A stretch of 64,000 nucleotides of DNA, from positions 8,067,172-8,131,171 of the forward strand of contig CM041201.1 of NCBI GenBank assembly GCA_023078555.1. Direction: 5' to 3'. The translations under genes were made by a program, and so were the position numbers. How positions within the stretch are numbered: position 1 is the first letter of the stretch; the number at the start of each line of letters is the position of its first letter. Shown one piece after another: positions 22,265 through 34,500 of this stretch. The stretch comes from Ulva prolifera (Eukaryota; Chlorophyta; Ulvophyceae; Ulvales; Ulvaceae). The notes below the pieces were generated by a model. That model worked only from the letters and a program-made list of their open reading frames with translations, searched no databases and was not told the DNA's origin.

Positions 22265-25200
22265 CTTGCCAATTGCAACATCTGATCCCATAGGATCAGA
22301 TACAGTGAATGTGCACTGCTGTAATCCATCTGTATCCAACCCACATCAGTAACTCCGTGGTGCCCTGGCCATGAGCAAAAACATAGTGGCAATGTGCTTG
22401 TGCCTGCGGGTGCGTTGCAGTATGGCACAGGACTTTCATATGGGCCCATGCGGACAGTTTCTGTCAGATCTGCAGGTCTATGACTAGAAGTCACACCTCC
22501 TGACTCTGCAGAGATCTGTAGCATCGCACATGCACCAAGGGGTGAGACTGTATGCATGGCATTGGCATCATGAGGCAGCAGCTTGGCATTGGCATCATGA
22601 GGCAGCAGCTATGCTTCTGCCTTTGCTGCACTGGGTTCTCTGGACTCTTTGCAACCAGGATGGCGTACAGAAGAGACAGCTCTGAGACGCAGTGGCAACA
22701 GGGAAGAGGATCAGGAGGTTTCAGCAGGACTGCGGAGCTGGCAGCAGGAGGTGACACAAGCATGATCAGAGCTTACTCAATGATCAACCTCAACTTGCAG
22801 GGCCCTGCTCCACAGCCACATATGTCACTTGACTAAGCTCTTATCATATGAGGCTTTGAAGGAGCAGATGTGGGTCCCTGACTAAGATGCTGTGGATCCT
22901 GACACAGACCACATGACTCAGAAGGCTCTTGTTGCTATGCACCTACAGCTACACTTTGTATTGCCAGCTGTGAGCCTGGCATCTGCCCAGCCCGCATGCA
23001 TGCGCTTGGCATCTTGCATTCCTCTTTCAAGCCAGTCCATGGCTTCTGAATGCTTGCATGTGCATTGCTGCTAGCACAGTAATAGATGTGGACCTGGAGC
23101 TAGTCTAATTGAGACTTGAGGTGTGGCAATCGTTTGGTTTTCCTTGCTTCCATCAGACCTGCGCCCTCCACACTAGCTGCCATGGGCCACACTAGCTGCC
23201 ATGGGAAAGCTAGGCATCAGTACAGTGTGGACAGTCGGCACTGTTGCATTTGTTGGTGAGGTTCATCATCTGCAGTGCTGGCATAGTCATCAACTGTTCC
23301 TGGTGCCTCATGATGTAAGGGGTATGCGTGGTGAGCTTGCATGGTGCTACAGTCAACTTCGGCCAGCAGTTCAGTCCCAATCCACAGCCAGTCAAACCAC
23401 GGTCTGATATGGGAACTCCAATGGAGTGGCCCAACGTTGACTGGGACAAGGATGCAGTCATGAGCCTGAAATGATGAAAGCAGCAGCCCTCCAGCCCTCT
23501 GGACTTGTTGCGATTCAGTTGATGCTCAAACTTAAGCAGCCCAAAGTTCACCTCACCTGCAGGTGGTGATGCTGTCTGACCGCATGGCAGTTATGTTATA
23601 TTACAAACTAATTCATGTGTGCCTGCCTACTGTGATGCCCAGACCAGGTCAGGTTCACATTTGAAAAACAACACATTTGAAAAACAGTCTGCTGTGCATC
23701 ATCATGCATGCAGACTGTGTTTTTAGCACACAGCATCAGGCACTGCACACACGTGCTGTAGCCATCAATTCCGTCATATTGCCAACATGCTTTCATAGTG
23801 TGGCAACAGCAGTGGACATCAACTATACCCGGTTGTATGTTACAGCAGTGGGACAGAAGCCACCTAGGCTTGCTGAGAAGTGCACCTGCAGTGCCAGGTT
23901 GTCTGTCTGCATCACATGGGCTCACTCTAGAATCTGGCTCAGATATTTGGATGACTGCACCAAAGATATCTCAGCAGCAGGGTGCTACTAGCACCAACAC
24001 GTGTGTGTGCTAAGAATAATGTCTAAGAATAATGTGACTCGTGCCTGCTGTTGCTGCCTGAGTTGCCTTTGAATCAGGCCCCCTGGCTGAGGGAGCAGCA
24101 GATAATTTGCACCGTGCCTGATCTCATGCCCTCGTCAGCGCCCGAGTGTGCAGGAGAGACTCACAGGCGAGTGGCACATGGCCAGCTACGTGGCTTGATC
24201 GACATTCACACATGAAAGTTGGTGGAACACTGACGAGTCAGAGACACCATTGCTGCAGGGCATGGTTGCAGGCGAGCCCAGCCCCCCTTAAGCCCCAGAT
24301 GCATGAAAAGTTGCCTTCCAGTCCCTGCCATGTGACGTAGGTAAGCTGTCGTTGAGGTGCAAGTCGTCGAGTGTGACAAGTGTGACAGCCGGACGAGCGT
24401 ACAAGGGCTAGAAGGACAGGCCTCTGGAGATAGGGCACTAGGCAGGACGGTGACGGGCGGGCGTTGCCTTATCTTATGGCGCTACGCTATGCTCTCACTG
24501 GAGTTGTGAAATGATTTTCTCTGCAATCATCTGTACGTGCCTGTGATTCGAGTGGGTCACCCAGCACTCTGGACATGCTTGTGGCTCCAGATTGGATCTG
24601 CTGGGTAGTGCCCCCTGCATTCTTCCAGCGATGAAAGCCAGCTCCATGTGTTGTAGAGATTCCCGGGGCTGCTGTGATGGCAGGGGAATGCTTGGCCTGA
24701 TGAGGCCAGGAAAACGAGGACTCTGCTGCAGTCAGCCAGGCTGTCCAAGGAATCACATCCTTCCCCCAAAGGCTGTGGTTATGAACAGATCATAGCAGCT
24801 GCTTGTACAGGACCAAGCCTGCACTCGGGAGCCACTGTTGGCATTTGGTCATCAGCAGGAGGGCTTGTGCTAGTTGCCCAGCGCTCCAGTGGGACCTGTC
24901 AAGCAGTGATGGATAAGTTAGTGACATCAGATATGTATGGTAATGCTCACAGCGTATATGTTGACAGCTGGCTTGCAATGGTGACTTGCCCATCCCTGCA
25001 GCTTCCTTTGGAGCACATGCTGCGACTGCCAGTGACATGCGGTTGAGCACGATGCTACATGGAGAAGACTAATTCAGCGCCAGCTCTGGCATCTGGCTTG
25101 CGTGACGCCAACATGCCAGGCATACGGTCGAGCCATTGGCATGGTCGGCCGTGTGCTCGAGGAGCCGCTTACGGGACTGCAAGATGACAAATCAGCTCAG

Positions 25201-25700
25201 TCTGTAATCTCAGCTGTGTGGATAAGTGATGGGTGAACCTCGAGATAGCTGAGCGGTACACTTCATGACACTCGATGGGTGTATCTCTAGCCGGCACCTC
25301 TCGCATCGGAAAGAACGGTTCGCACGCCGTGAAGGACAGGAAATCGTTACCAATTTGCAAGCTCCTGTGTAGGGAGCTGCTGTTCAGTGCTTCAGGTGAG
25401 GTGGTCCAGCTCTTGCACATCAGATCTGTCAAGTGGCTACACGCGCTTGCGGGCGCATGAAGGAATTCAATTGACACGCTAGCGCTGCTCCGCAACAAGG
25501 GATACGAACCGAAATCTCTAGAGAGAACGGGAAAACTAGTTCTTTAGCAGTAGTGAAGTTTCGAGAGCGCATGCATGCCTATGTTTGGGTCAACTGTGGT
25601 GTGTTTGCTGGACGGTTCGAAGGTGTTTAGGGGCAGAGCATGCAGAACGGCATGATGTGAGCATGATTTTCTCTCTCAGAATCTGTAGGTGTCGTCTGGA
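22265..25700. other. no supported gene
   Basis: No gene could be built. Two short tandem duplications stand out: a 27-bp unit (ATTGGCATCATGAGGCAGCA...) repeated at 22561-22610, and an 18-19-bp unit (CACACTAGCTGCCATGGG) repeated at about 23168-23203. The G+C content is close to 50% and open frames are short. A weakly protein-like plus-strand frame lies at 25275-25460, without support from splicing. Confidence 0.4.
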
Positions 25701-25773
25701 CTTGCATTCGTTGTTGCACACAACAAATCGCGCCACGGGCAACTTGCAGCGACGCAATGCCGTGAGGTGGGGA

Positions 25774-25971
25774 TGGATGAAGACTCGCGCAGCTCAGAAA
25801 AGCGATGCCGCGTTGCAATCCTTGGTCGACTTCTGCTGTGCCAATATCGCCGACAATCAAGATCGTCTTGGCGCAGCGTCGGAGGCTGAACTGATCCGAC
25901 TCTTAGGTGCGCGGCAAGCAAGTGGTTCGACTGTCCAGGCACTCATGCAAAACATGAAAGACTACCATTGA
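25774..25971 (+). CDS. candidate N-terminal exon of the thiol dioxygenase
   Basis: A frame from ATG 25774 includes DAALQSLVDFCCANIADN and ASEAELIRLLG. This resembles the N-terminal helix of ADO/PCO proteins, which typically has a 'LxxLxxxC' helix followed by a loop and a short 'xxLxxLL' helix before the cupin core. It lies 140 bp upstream of the first firmly placed exon on the same strand. I could not find a donor that gives the phase 0 needed to join 26115 directly. GTGCGC after 25905 ends in phase 1, so either a further small exon exists or the true donor differs. The first exon may also start earlier. Confidence 0.35.
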   Translation, partial: WMKTRAAQKSDAALQSLVDFCCANIADNQDRLGAASEAELIRLLGARQASGSTVQALMQNMKDYH

Positions 25972-26114
25972 CGCGACTCACTCGAATGCAGAAGATGTTC
26001 CAGTACAAGCTTTGGGATTCCATGAGGGCATCATCTCACAGGTTGCTTCACTCTCGCCTTGCTTGCATTGTCCTTGGTTTCTGGGAACCTCTGTGACCTC
26101 TCTCGCATGTGCAG

Positions 26115-27635
26115 CCCGATGAAGGCTCCATGGGATCCACAAGGTGCTCACTCGAACCAGCTCGCAGCGAGTGTCGCTGCTGTCTCATTGCTGTCTCCGC
26201 GATCTCACTCAGATTCTGACAGATCCCCAGATCGTGGCATGTGCTTGCAGCGTGTCGTACATGCACGTAGCAGAGAAGAAGGGATGCTTCTCAATGGGTG
26301 TATTCCTCTTCAAGGACGGGGCGAATTTGCCCCTCCATGATCATCCGAGCATGTCTGTGTACTCCAGGTGTGCGTCGGCATCTGTCCTGACCAGTGTACC
26401 TGCACACTTCCAGGACACTTCCAGGACAGCAGGCCCTCAGTGCGGTTAGGAGACACAGACACATCCTGCGGTTAGGACACATCCTGCGCTGTACCCCACT
26501 GTCCTGGCCATTGCTAACTCTTGAGATGACACTTGTGTCTGCAAGCACAAGCTTTCGCACCCGCCATGAGATGCAATTGCAATGTGCAAATGTGAGCACT
26601 CAGCCACTACTGCTCGATCCCACCACACATCCTTGTAGTACGATCTGGTGCTCTGCCTTTCAATGGCCCGAGCTCACCTTTCAATCCCACTGACATAGCA
26701 TCATTGCGGTCGCACGTGGTCTCTAGAATGATGCATTATTCATATGGACCTACATCGCGCCAGCCACCTGCCCCTCAGCCACTGCGGTCGCGCTGTGTGC
26801 ACTCCTGTTTGCACGCGGCCCCACGGCTGTCCGTCACCGCTCCACCACAGCAGCGTAGCAAGCCCGCCCACCTGCCCGAAATGCGCCGGCCCCGAGCGAG
26901 CAGCGCCCTCGCTTCCAGGACCCTCTTCGGCACCATCGACGCACAGAGCTATGACTGGCTGGCGGGCCCCCCACCCCCCGGCGGCGCCGCAAGCGCGCGC
27001 CTCGCCGCGACGCACCGCATGGAGGCCGGCTCCGTGTCGGCCCTCTACGCGGACGCCTGCAACGTGCACAGCTTCGCGGCGCGCTCCCCTGCGGCGGTCT
27101 TTGACGTCCTCGTGCCAGGCTACTGCTACGGTCCGCCCCCTCTTAGACGCCCCACAATTGCAATTACCCTCTCACATACTAGCACGGCGCATTGCATAGG
27201 GGCGCCACCACCCGCTCACCCCGATGTACACCTTGGTCGATGTACAGGCGTACCTGCCCCGGCAACGTGGCCCCGATCACCCAGCCCGCACACATATCCA
27301 GATTTACTTCACTCTACATGAAGCTCCCCGCCCTTGAGATGCAGATCTCTGTACAAATGATTGCACTCAGAGCCTGGCTGCACCTGACACCAGACATCAT
27401 CCCACCGCCTGCACGCACAGCAACAGCCCGCCCCTCCCTGCCAGCCCATGCTGCTGTGCAACAGCGCTGTAGCAGACTGCAAGGTAGTGCGCGTGCAGGG
27501 CGCCGCTGTTCATACTTTGCGCGGGCCGGCGGCGCCGGTGGCGGCAGCGCGGAGGAGGAGCTGCAGGACGCCCCCGGCATCGGGCCCTCCGTCCTCTCCA
27601 CCCCCTACCGAGGCTACCTCCCCACAACCTCCTGA
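26115..27635 (+). CDS. ADO/plant cysteine oxidase-type thiol dioxygenase
   Basis: Exons 26115-26143, 26251-26367, 26919-27130 and 27499-27635 join with matching phases (2, 2, 1) to the C-terminal ~165 residues. The family (PCO/ADO, cupin fold) uses Fe(II) and O2 to oxidise N-terminal cysteine of proteins, and cysteamine in animals, to the sulfinic acid; it acts in the cytosol or nucleus as an oxygen sensor. Motifs seen in order: VSYMHV, then MGVFLFKDG, the metal-binding PLHDHPSM (two His), YSRTLFGTID across a junction, the third His in NVHSF, AVFDVLVPGY and RRCSYF, which matches the family's RDCxYY region. The end (TPYRGYLPTTS, TGA) is near the expected position. The metal ligands are all present, so the enzyme could be active. 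Whether it resembles animal ADO or plant PCO more closely cannot be settled by eye. The N-terminus is incomplete. Confidence 0.82.
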
Positions 27636-30470
27636 GCGCCACCGCTGCCGGCCGCGCTGCGGCGCGTCCGCCCGGACGGCTGACACGCCGCTCACGCACG
27701 CCACCACAGCTCCCCTTGCAGGGCTGCCTGGGAAGTGCGGAGGCTGAGATGCGTGGTTGCCCATGGCGTTGTAGCTGCAGCTCCGGCCATGGTTGCCGCT
27801 CCACTTCCAGCACGCGGCGCTGCGCTGCAATCCGTTGCGCCGGTGGGTGGTGCAGGCTGCCAGTGCGTGCATGCTGTTGCACCCGGGACAAGACGCGCAT
27901 TCCACCTGGCCCTCAAGCACGCGGACAGCCTGCAGGCAGCGGGTGGCGTGGTGCTGTTGATTCGACACGTGTTGTGGTGCTGACAACGCAGTGTAGCTTG
28001 GTGCCTGCCGTGGAGGCGTTGGCATGCGGCAGCAGCTCCACCGGTACTGCGCCGTGTGGGGGAGGACACTGTCAGGTCTCATGACGGTCATTGAGGCGAT
28101 CCCGCGGCAGCTCAGCTCTTGTGTCCTGCGGCAGATGTGTGCTAGGTGGCCGTTGGCGGCGTGGCTGCCATGGCAGCACGACGTACCGAGCTTGCTGCTA
28201 GCTGCGGAGAGTATATTGGGCGGCTGCCGCTCATGGGGTGTGACTGGTGGTTGTGCAGGGGCGCCCGAGGTTAGCGTCGATGCGATCCATGTACCTTGCG
28301 GACATTGGCAGAAGCACGCTCGCGGCAGGCTGCTTTGATGTAGACAGCTCTCGGTGTTGTGAATCAGGTGTTGTTGGTATGACCAAAGTGGAAAGGGCGA
28401 TGAGTTGTGCCCATGCATGTGGTCCGGCTGATGTGTTGTGGCTTGGCAGAGGGATGGCCGAAGGCGCGGTGGTGTGCAAGTAACTTGTCATGCTGTGATT
28501 CCATCCAGTGCACGCCAGATGTGCTGTCTTGTTGCATCCGACTTGGGCACCAGCCTCTCGTGCACAAGCCAAGCAGACCGCTGGTACTTGCAGGCTGGTA
28601 TGCACGCCACAGCCATCTAGCACCCTGATACGACACTGCCCACGAACTCAGTGTAAGGGTGCCATCGGTTGTAGCCTGGCAGAGAGGTCAGCGGCCTGAT
28701 GCGTCGAGCATGCAAGGCGGTGTCTGCAAGGGGGTATCGGTGAGCGGTGCGAGCTCGGCCCTAGGTGCGTTACGCCGCTTCGCCCGCTTCGCGTGCGCAA
28801 CAGTGGCCCAGCACACGGCACCGTACAGCTGTTGCAGTCTCAAGCGCCCTCGTGATCGACCTTGTGTGCAACAAAGACTGCGGAGCAAGGGGAGGTGGGG
28901 CAGTCTGCTTGGCCTTGAGCTGCGGCATGCCAACTGGCGTGCGGCATGTGGACGCTCGCAGATGGAGTCGTGTAGGTGCTCGCATTTAAAGGCCTGCAAG
29001 AGCCCACCAGGTGGACTGTGAGGTGACACAGGTGGACAGGTCCTGTGACTGTCGGCTGCTACGGCCGCCAGCAGCTACACCGCTGGAGTGCACAGCATGG
29101 CGGCGTTGCCGTCCGTGTGCAGGCCAAAACGACACCAGCTCCGGTGTGTTTGGTCCTGAGTTCGTGCGGTCATCACGCTCCCCTCCGCAGTTGCTGGAGC
29201 TGCTGCTGCTGCTGCTGTTCCTGCGCTGGCACTGCAGGACGCCCGAACGCAGATTGCAGAGGCGGCCTGGGCAGCCCCCTGCAGGTTGTACTCCTGGTCC
29301 GCCGCTGCCGTACGTGTGCCAGTGCTGCATGAGGTGCCGGGGCAGGGAGCATCTACTAGGCATATGTGGTCCCGTTAACTTGGAGTTGTCAATGTCCAAT
29401 AGGATATGGCTCAGTAAATTTAGATTTACTTTACTTTTACTAGACTATAGCACACTGCAATCACAAGCGCCCGGCAGGCTTGCTGCAGTCTGAGCTGTGG
29501 TCCATGCCGGTGACCTCACGGGGTGCTGCAGCCTATGCATTGCTAAGGCGATCATGGAGCTCAGGCAGGCACCACTTTCCTTCTGTCCGGACGACCTGCT
29601 GTGCTGATCTGGCATGCAATGGCCATGCCACTGTGGATTGTGTGGTGCGGTTGTGTACAGGGGTCCCAGATGAGTCACACCCACAGGGGGTCCCAATGAG
29701 CAGCTAGCACACTTGGACGAACCATGGTTGAGGTGAAAGCTCCCACTGATCTCGAAATGCACTGGACACGCCCAAAACTTGGAAGTGAAGGTTGATTGCT
29801 CACTCAGAGGTGGGCCAGAAAGGCCAGAAGCGTGGACGTCGCCGGCGTCTGCGAAGCGAGGAGGGAAGCCGGCAGTGTAAGCGGTTGAGAAGGCCCCGCG
29901 AAACCGGCGTTCGAAATTGGGCCATTGTTTGTAATTTTCAGACAAAATGCAATCAATTTGCCACATCTTTCGCTGGAGATATGGGAAATGGTCGGTATAT
30001 CCAAGGTTTTGTACGTGCCGGAGGGCACGTCACGTTGAGATTCCACGTATCGAGCTCACAAAGCTATTGGTGACCGCAAATGGTATCTTGAGATAATTTT
30101 CGCTAGGCAATCGCCGGTGTTGAACACGCAGTTTCGCCGCGCCGGCCAAGCTGGGATGAAGCCGGTCGCAGCGCTCAGAGGCGTGGACGTCGACGGCAAG
30201 GCTACAAAGTGTGTGTCTGCTGCTTTGGCTTTACGCTTAAAGCCTCGAGCCTGTTCCGGTCTTATCGTATCGGATGTCCGCGCGACTGCGTCTATATCGA
30301 CAGAGTTTTGAAACGATGGTGTCGACCGGAAACGCCAGCCACCATCTTCATGGCTGGGGACGAGCTGACTTGTTGGTCGGTTGACCTGGCCTTACAACTC
30401 ACTTCAGATCCGTGGATTATTGCGGTCCAGGTATGGCTGATTATGGATGCTTACCCGACACGTTTTGCAG
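27636..30470. other. intergenic; upstream region of PDI-C copy A
   Basis: No gene is supported. Long minus-strand frames (up to 302 codons, 27510-28418) run antisense to the dioxygenase 3' exon and continue into high-G+C DNA; their composition is not protein-like. A CTG-repeat run (GCTGCTGCTGCTGCTG) lies near 29203. One short interspersed repeat lies at 29361-29440. The missing first exon of PDI-C copy A, carrying its start codon, should lie in the last few hundred bases, but I could not identify it. Confidence 0.4.
29361..29440 (+). repeat. ~80-bp short interspersed repeat, member 1
   Basis: It runs from CATATGTGGTCCCGTTAACT through GTTGTCAATGTCCAATAGG to a tail of TTTAC units. Four other members lie in the window: 32981-33060 (minus), 36782-36853, 50647-50729 and 55260-55331. 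The T-rich, unit-repeat tail recalls a short retroposon. No terminal inverted repeats are seen. Confidence 0.8.
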
Positions 30471-31582
30471 GGAGGTTGGTGCACGAGAGAGCGTGACCTC
30501 ACGCTCCTCTGGCGCAGTTGTGGCGACAATCATTTGGTTATTCCTTATCGTTCCTGCTGTGCTGGTGTATATTTTGGTGCAGCCAGGCCGCGATCATGGC
30601 CCGGCAATCCTGTCGAGCAGCGCCCCATGGCTGGTCAGACTCTCGTCTTTCTTTCATCCCGGCTCCAGTGAGCGATCGCAACCCACAGCATCTGCAGATG
30701 CGCATACATCTGACTCGCTTCGTATCAATTTCAACATCAGGTACGTACAATCATCCAGTCACTGCACGCTGTCAACATGGATGCTCCATTCCCCGACACT
30801 ACCGCCTTTCCTGCATCGAACGCGCTCAGCCTCACCGGTGACATTGAGCGCATTCAGTGCCTTGTAGCTTACGGCTGGATCCAGTTGGGTAGCAAGTTCC
30901 TAGCTGTGACTTTGCAATCACCTGGGTCTGCCTGTTCCTGCATGTGCATGTGCATCACTGCTCAAGGCTCTCGTTCCCTGCAGCTTCACCAAGATGTCAT
31001 GCGAGCACATCACATTGGATGCCAGTGACTCCCTCGGGCTGGTGCGCCTCTCCTCGTCCCTGCCAGTGTCTCGAACACCACTCTGCCTCTCCTGTTCAGA
31101 CTATGCCATGCCCTGAGCCCACTTTGCCACAGCATCTGTGTTGCCACACTCGACACGGGGTCGCCATGCCAGTGCCAGGGACAACTTGTGCCACATAGTG
31201 GCGCATGAGCCAACACCGGCCAACGCCTGTGCTGCAGCGCACGCCCCCGGCTTGCCACGGCCAGGGGAATGGGTGCCATTGCAGTGCCGCCCACGCCTGG
31301 CGGCCGCATGCATGCACAGCCCTCCGCACTCCGGCACGCACACACCCCTGCACATGCATGAATGCACGGCCGCTTCGCTGGCACGCGGCAGCAACCCACG
31401 GCTGTGTGCGACTCCAGCAGCACTCTCCTCGTGCCCACCGGCAAGTCTGCTGCGTCCCAAACTTCCGTGAGTGTCACCTGCAGGAGGAACTCCACCTCAG
31501 CAAGACCCCGCTCACCACAGATCCTGAGCCCGTGCCTGTCTCGGCTCAGAGTGGGGGCTTGCGGGAGCCGGAGCGTGGAGCC
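30471..31582 (+). other. copy A exons 1-3: anchor and ERGIC N-terminal domain
   Basis: Exon 30471-30740 (270 nt) encodes a hydrophobic helix, ATIIWLFLIVPAVLVYILV, then a luminal stretch ending LRINFNI. Exon 30984-31041 continues SFTKMSCEHITLDASDSLGL, and exon 31484-31582 gives EELHLSKTPL plus a Pro/Glu-rich linker ending PERGA. The series 'INFNIS-F-x-x-(L/M)-S-C-E-x-x-x-(L/V)-D-x-S-D-x-L-G' followed by 'xLxLxKT' is the signature of ERGIC_N in ERV/ERGIC proteins and PDI-C. The reading frame enters exon 1 with one base completing an upstream codon, so at least one 5' exon with the start codon is missing. The equivalents in copy B (48710-48991, 49258-49315 and 49975-50073) show the same splice phases but strongly different sequence in the first two exons. 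Confidence 0.82.
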
Positions 31583-34500
31583 GTGCGCGCCCCCACCTTG
31601 TTGCGCACATGCATGACGCACATCCCGGGCACGCCTGTGTCGAAACATCGGTCGGGGTGGGGGCAGATGCCTGGGGACAAGCGGCGCGGCACTGAAGCAA
31701 GCTGGGCCGTGAGTCAACGCTTGCCGCCCTCACCATTCTGGCCATTTTAATGCATGCTTGCTCCGTGGGTTTCTGCGCATCGGGGGCAGCTCGTGTGCGT
31801 GCTGTGTGCTGTGAGGTAGCTGAAGAGGCATTTGCTGTGCAGCATGGCGCCATCGTGCCAGCAAACACCAACTTCACGGCGCCGATGACCGCCGCGCAGT
31901 TCCGGGCCGCGCAGCGCCGATACCCCCTCCTCCTGGTGCGCCTCCCCTGCACGCCACCACCAGGCCTGGCTCCCCCCGCCCCCTCTCTCTGCTGCGCGCG
32001 AGGCGGCGGGGTGTGCCTCCGTGTGTGCCATGCATGCCGCAGCCGGAGCAGCTGCGCGCTCTGTAGGAGCTGCTGCGTACCCTCAGCTGTCGACACGGCT
32101 CACGGCCTCCCGCCCATTCCAACCCCCGCACCCCCACCACCCGGCATTCACAACTGCAGCTGCCCTGTTTGGAGCTTCTCGCCGACAGCTTGTCCTTGCG
32201 GCCCGCACAGCTGTGGATCACTGTCCGCCCCGGAACAAAGCGCGCTCGAGCTGTGCCTGTGCAGGTCAACTTTTGTGCGTCTTGGGCGCCGTATTGCAAG
32301 GCCATGGCCCCTGCATGGGAGGCACTGATGCAGTATGCGCGCAAAGCGTACCCGGCCTCAGAGGGCCGCATCCTCGTCAGCAAAGTCGACTGCATCACCG
32401 AGCCGGTGCGCGGCCCACCCCTGCGTCCCTAGCCATGCATCAGGCGCATGCATTATGCCGCCGGGCTTGTTCCTCTGTGGGCGGTTGCAGCTGCTCGGCA
32501 GCGCCGGCGAGGGGCTGATGTCTCGCCTTCAGGGTTTCACGCCGCGGTCAGTGCAGGATCTGTGCGTGGACGAGGCGATCACAGGGTACCCTTCGGCGCG
32601 CATCTACCGCAACGGCTCTGACAAGCTCGCGACCCCCTTAGGCAACCGGCGGGAGCAATACAGTGGCGACCGCACGTACGAGGTGCTCAAGGACTTTGTT
32701 GATGATCTGGTGTCCTCCACCGGCCCCGCACCCGCCCACACGGTGCGCCTTGTTTTGCTGTGTGCCAACACATGCTCCTTCGCGTACGATGGTGGTACCG
32801 GGGACTGGGCCGAGCTGTTGCTGGGCCATGATCCAGCTGCGACGCCCACCTGCTCAGCCGGTCACGCACCCTTCCTGCTGTGATTTGCATCATTCAGTGG
32901 ACATCTGCCTGCGCACCCACTTGCATGGCCGAACTCAACTTGCAGCCGATCGATGTCACAATGGTTCCCAGGAAGCCCACATGTAAAGTAAAAGTAAATC
33001 TGAATTTACCGAGCCTTGTCCTATTGGACAGTGACAACTCCGAGTCAACGGGACCACATGTGGGCAAATCCATCTGAGTAATTTGCATGCGCTATGCAGC
33101 AGGAAAAGCAAGCTAGCGTCATGGACGGTTCTGTCCCGAGCGCCGAGCCCGGGGTGGTGGGCGCCCTTCACCGCGAGGAGGATGCCGCTTCGCTGCCGCA
33201 GCGTGATGTAGAGGTGCCTCCCCCCCTACCACACTGGTGATCGACATGGCGCATAGCAGTGCTGAGTCGTACACAAACTTGCTAGGGGCCGTTCAGCGGG
33301 AGCAGCGAGGGGCTGGCATGATGGCGGCAGGGTCTCAGGCGGCGGTTGGTGCAGGCTCTGAGCAAGGAGGAGGCGATCGTACGGATGCCTCCAGTGCACG
33401 TCTACCGCGACGGCTCACACAAAGCCGCTGCCGTCAGGGACGACACGCATGAGCTGTACTACAACGACGAGCTCACGTACTACAACGACGAGCTCACGGT
33501 GCCCTCCACCGGCCCCGCTCCCACCCACACGGTGCGCCATTCCGCGTGCCGGCAAACGCTCCTCTGTCTCCGATGGAGCCACTGGCTGCAGCCTCCGCGG
33601 CCGCCGACCCTGCAGGGCTTGCCAAGCCTAGCCCGCATGCATTCAGTGAGCAACCCCAAGTGTCTTGTGGGTCAACACGCCATAGCTCCCAGACCGTCGA
33701 CGCCGCGTGTCAGGCCTGGGTTGGAGTGACAATCATCCCAAACACAGGCCAGGGATTCGTGCAGCAGAGGGCATGGATCTACTGGCCCAACGCAGCCGCC
33801 AGGCCAGCAGGCATAGCCTGCGCTGTGTGCTGCGGTGCCATGTCAGCTAATGTGTGCGTTTGATGCATGTAGGACATGCGTGCGGAGCCCCGCGATACCG
33901 TACTTGTGGCAGATGAAGATGCCGACGCGAGAGCCGCGGTGGCTGCGGACAAGACACTCCCGGCGACAGCACATGACAACGTGCGCCCCTTTGATCCCGT
34001 GCTTGTCAGCTATGATACAGTTACCTTGGTCAAGATCACGTAGTACTGGGGGCCCGTAACGGTGTCTGTGTGCACCTACGCCACATCACGTGGCTTAAGC
34101 CAACATCACCCGCACCATCGCGCGGCGCATGAGTTGCGGAGCCACTGCGCCTGCCTCGAAGAAGGCCTCTGTGCTGTGCTGTGCTGTGCTGTGAGGGAGG
34201 TCAAGTGCCGTGTGCTGTGCAGTCTGAAGACGTCACGTCGCTGAGTGCCGAGGAGTATGCTGAGCCGATGACTGCCGAGGAGTTCTGGGCGGCGCAGCAG
34301 GAGCACCCCCTCCTCATGGTGCGCCCGCTCCCACTCCCCGTCGGCCGCTTCCATATCCCATCAGCGTCTGGTGGACTCCTGCTTGAATCTGCACTGCAGC
34401 GGCATGATCCCCCGCACATCCCCGCCCTGTCGCCAGCGGGGCTGCACAAGCATCGCCGCTTCCGGGCCGTAAAGCGCCGATCTCTTCACAGACTTCGTGC

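Noticed and set aside
27510..28418. 302-codon minus-strand frame
   Set aside because: It overlaps the dioxygenase last exon in antisense, has no domain-like segments and has the composition of a high-G+C shadow frame.
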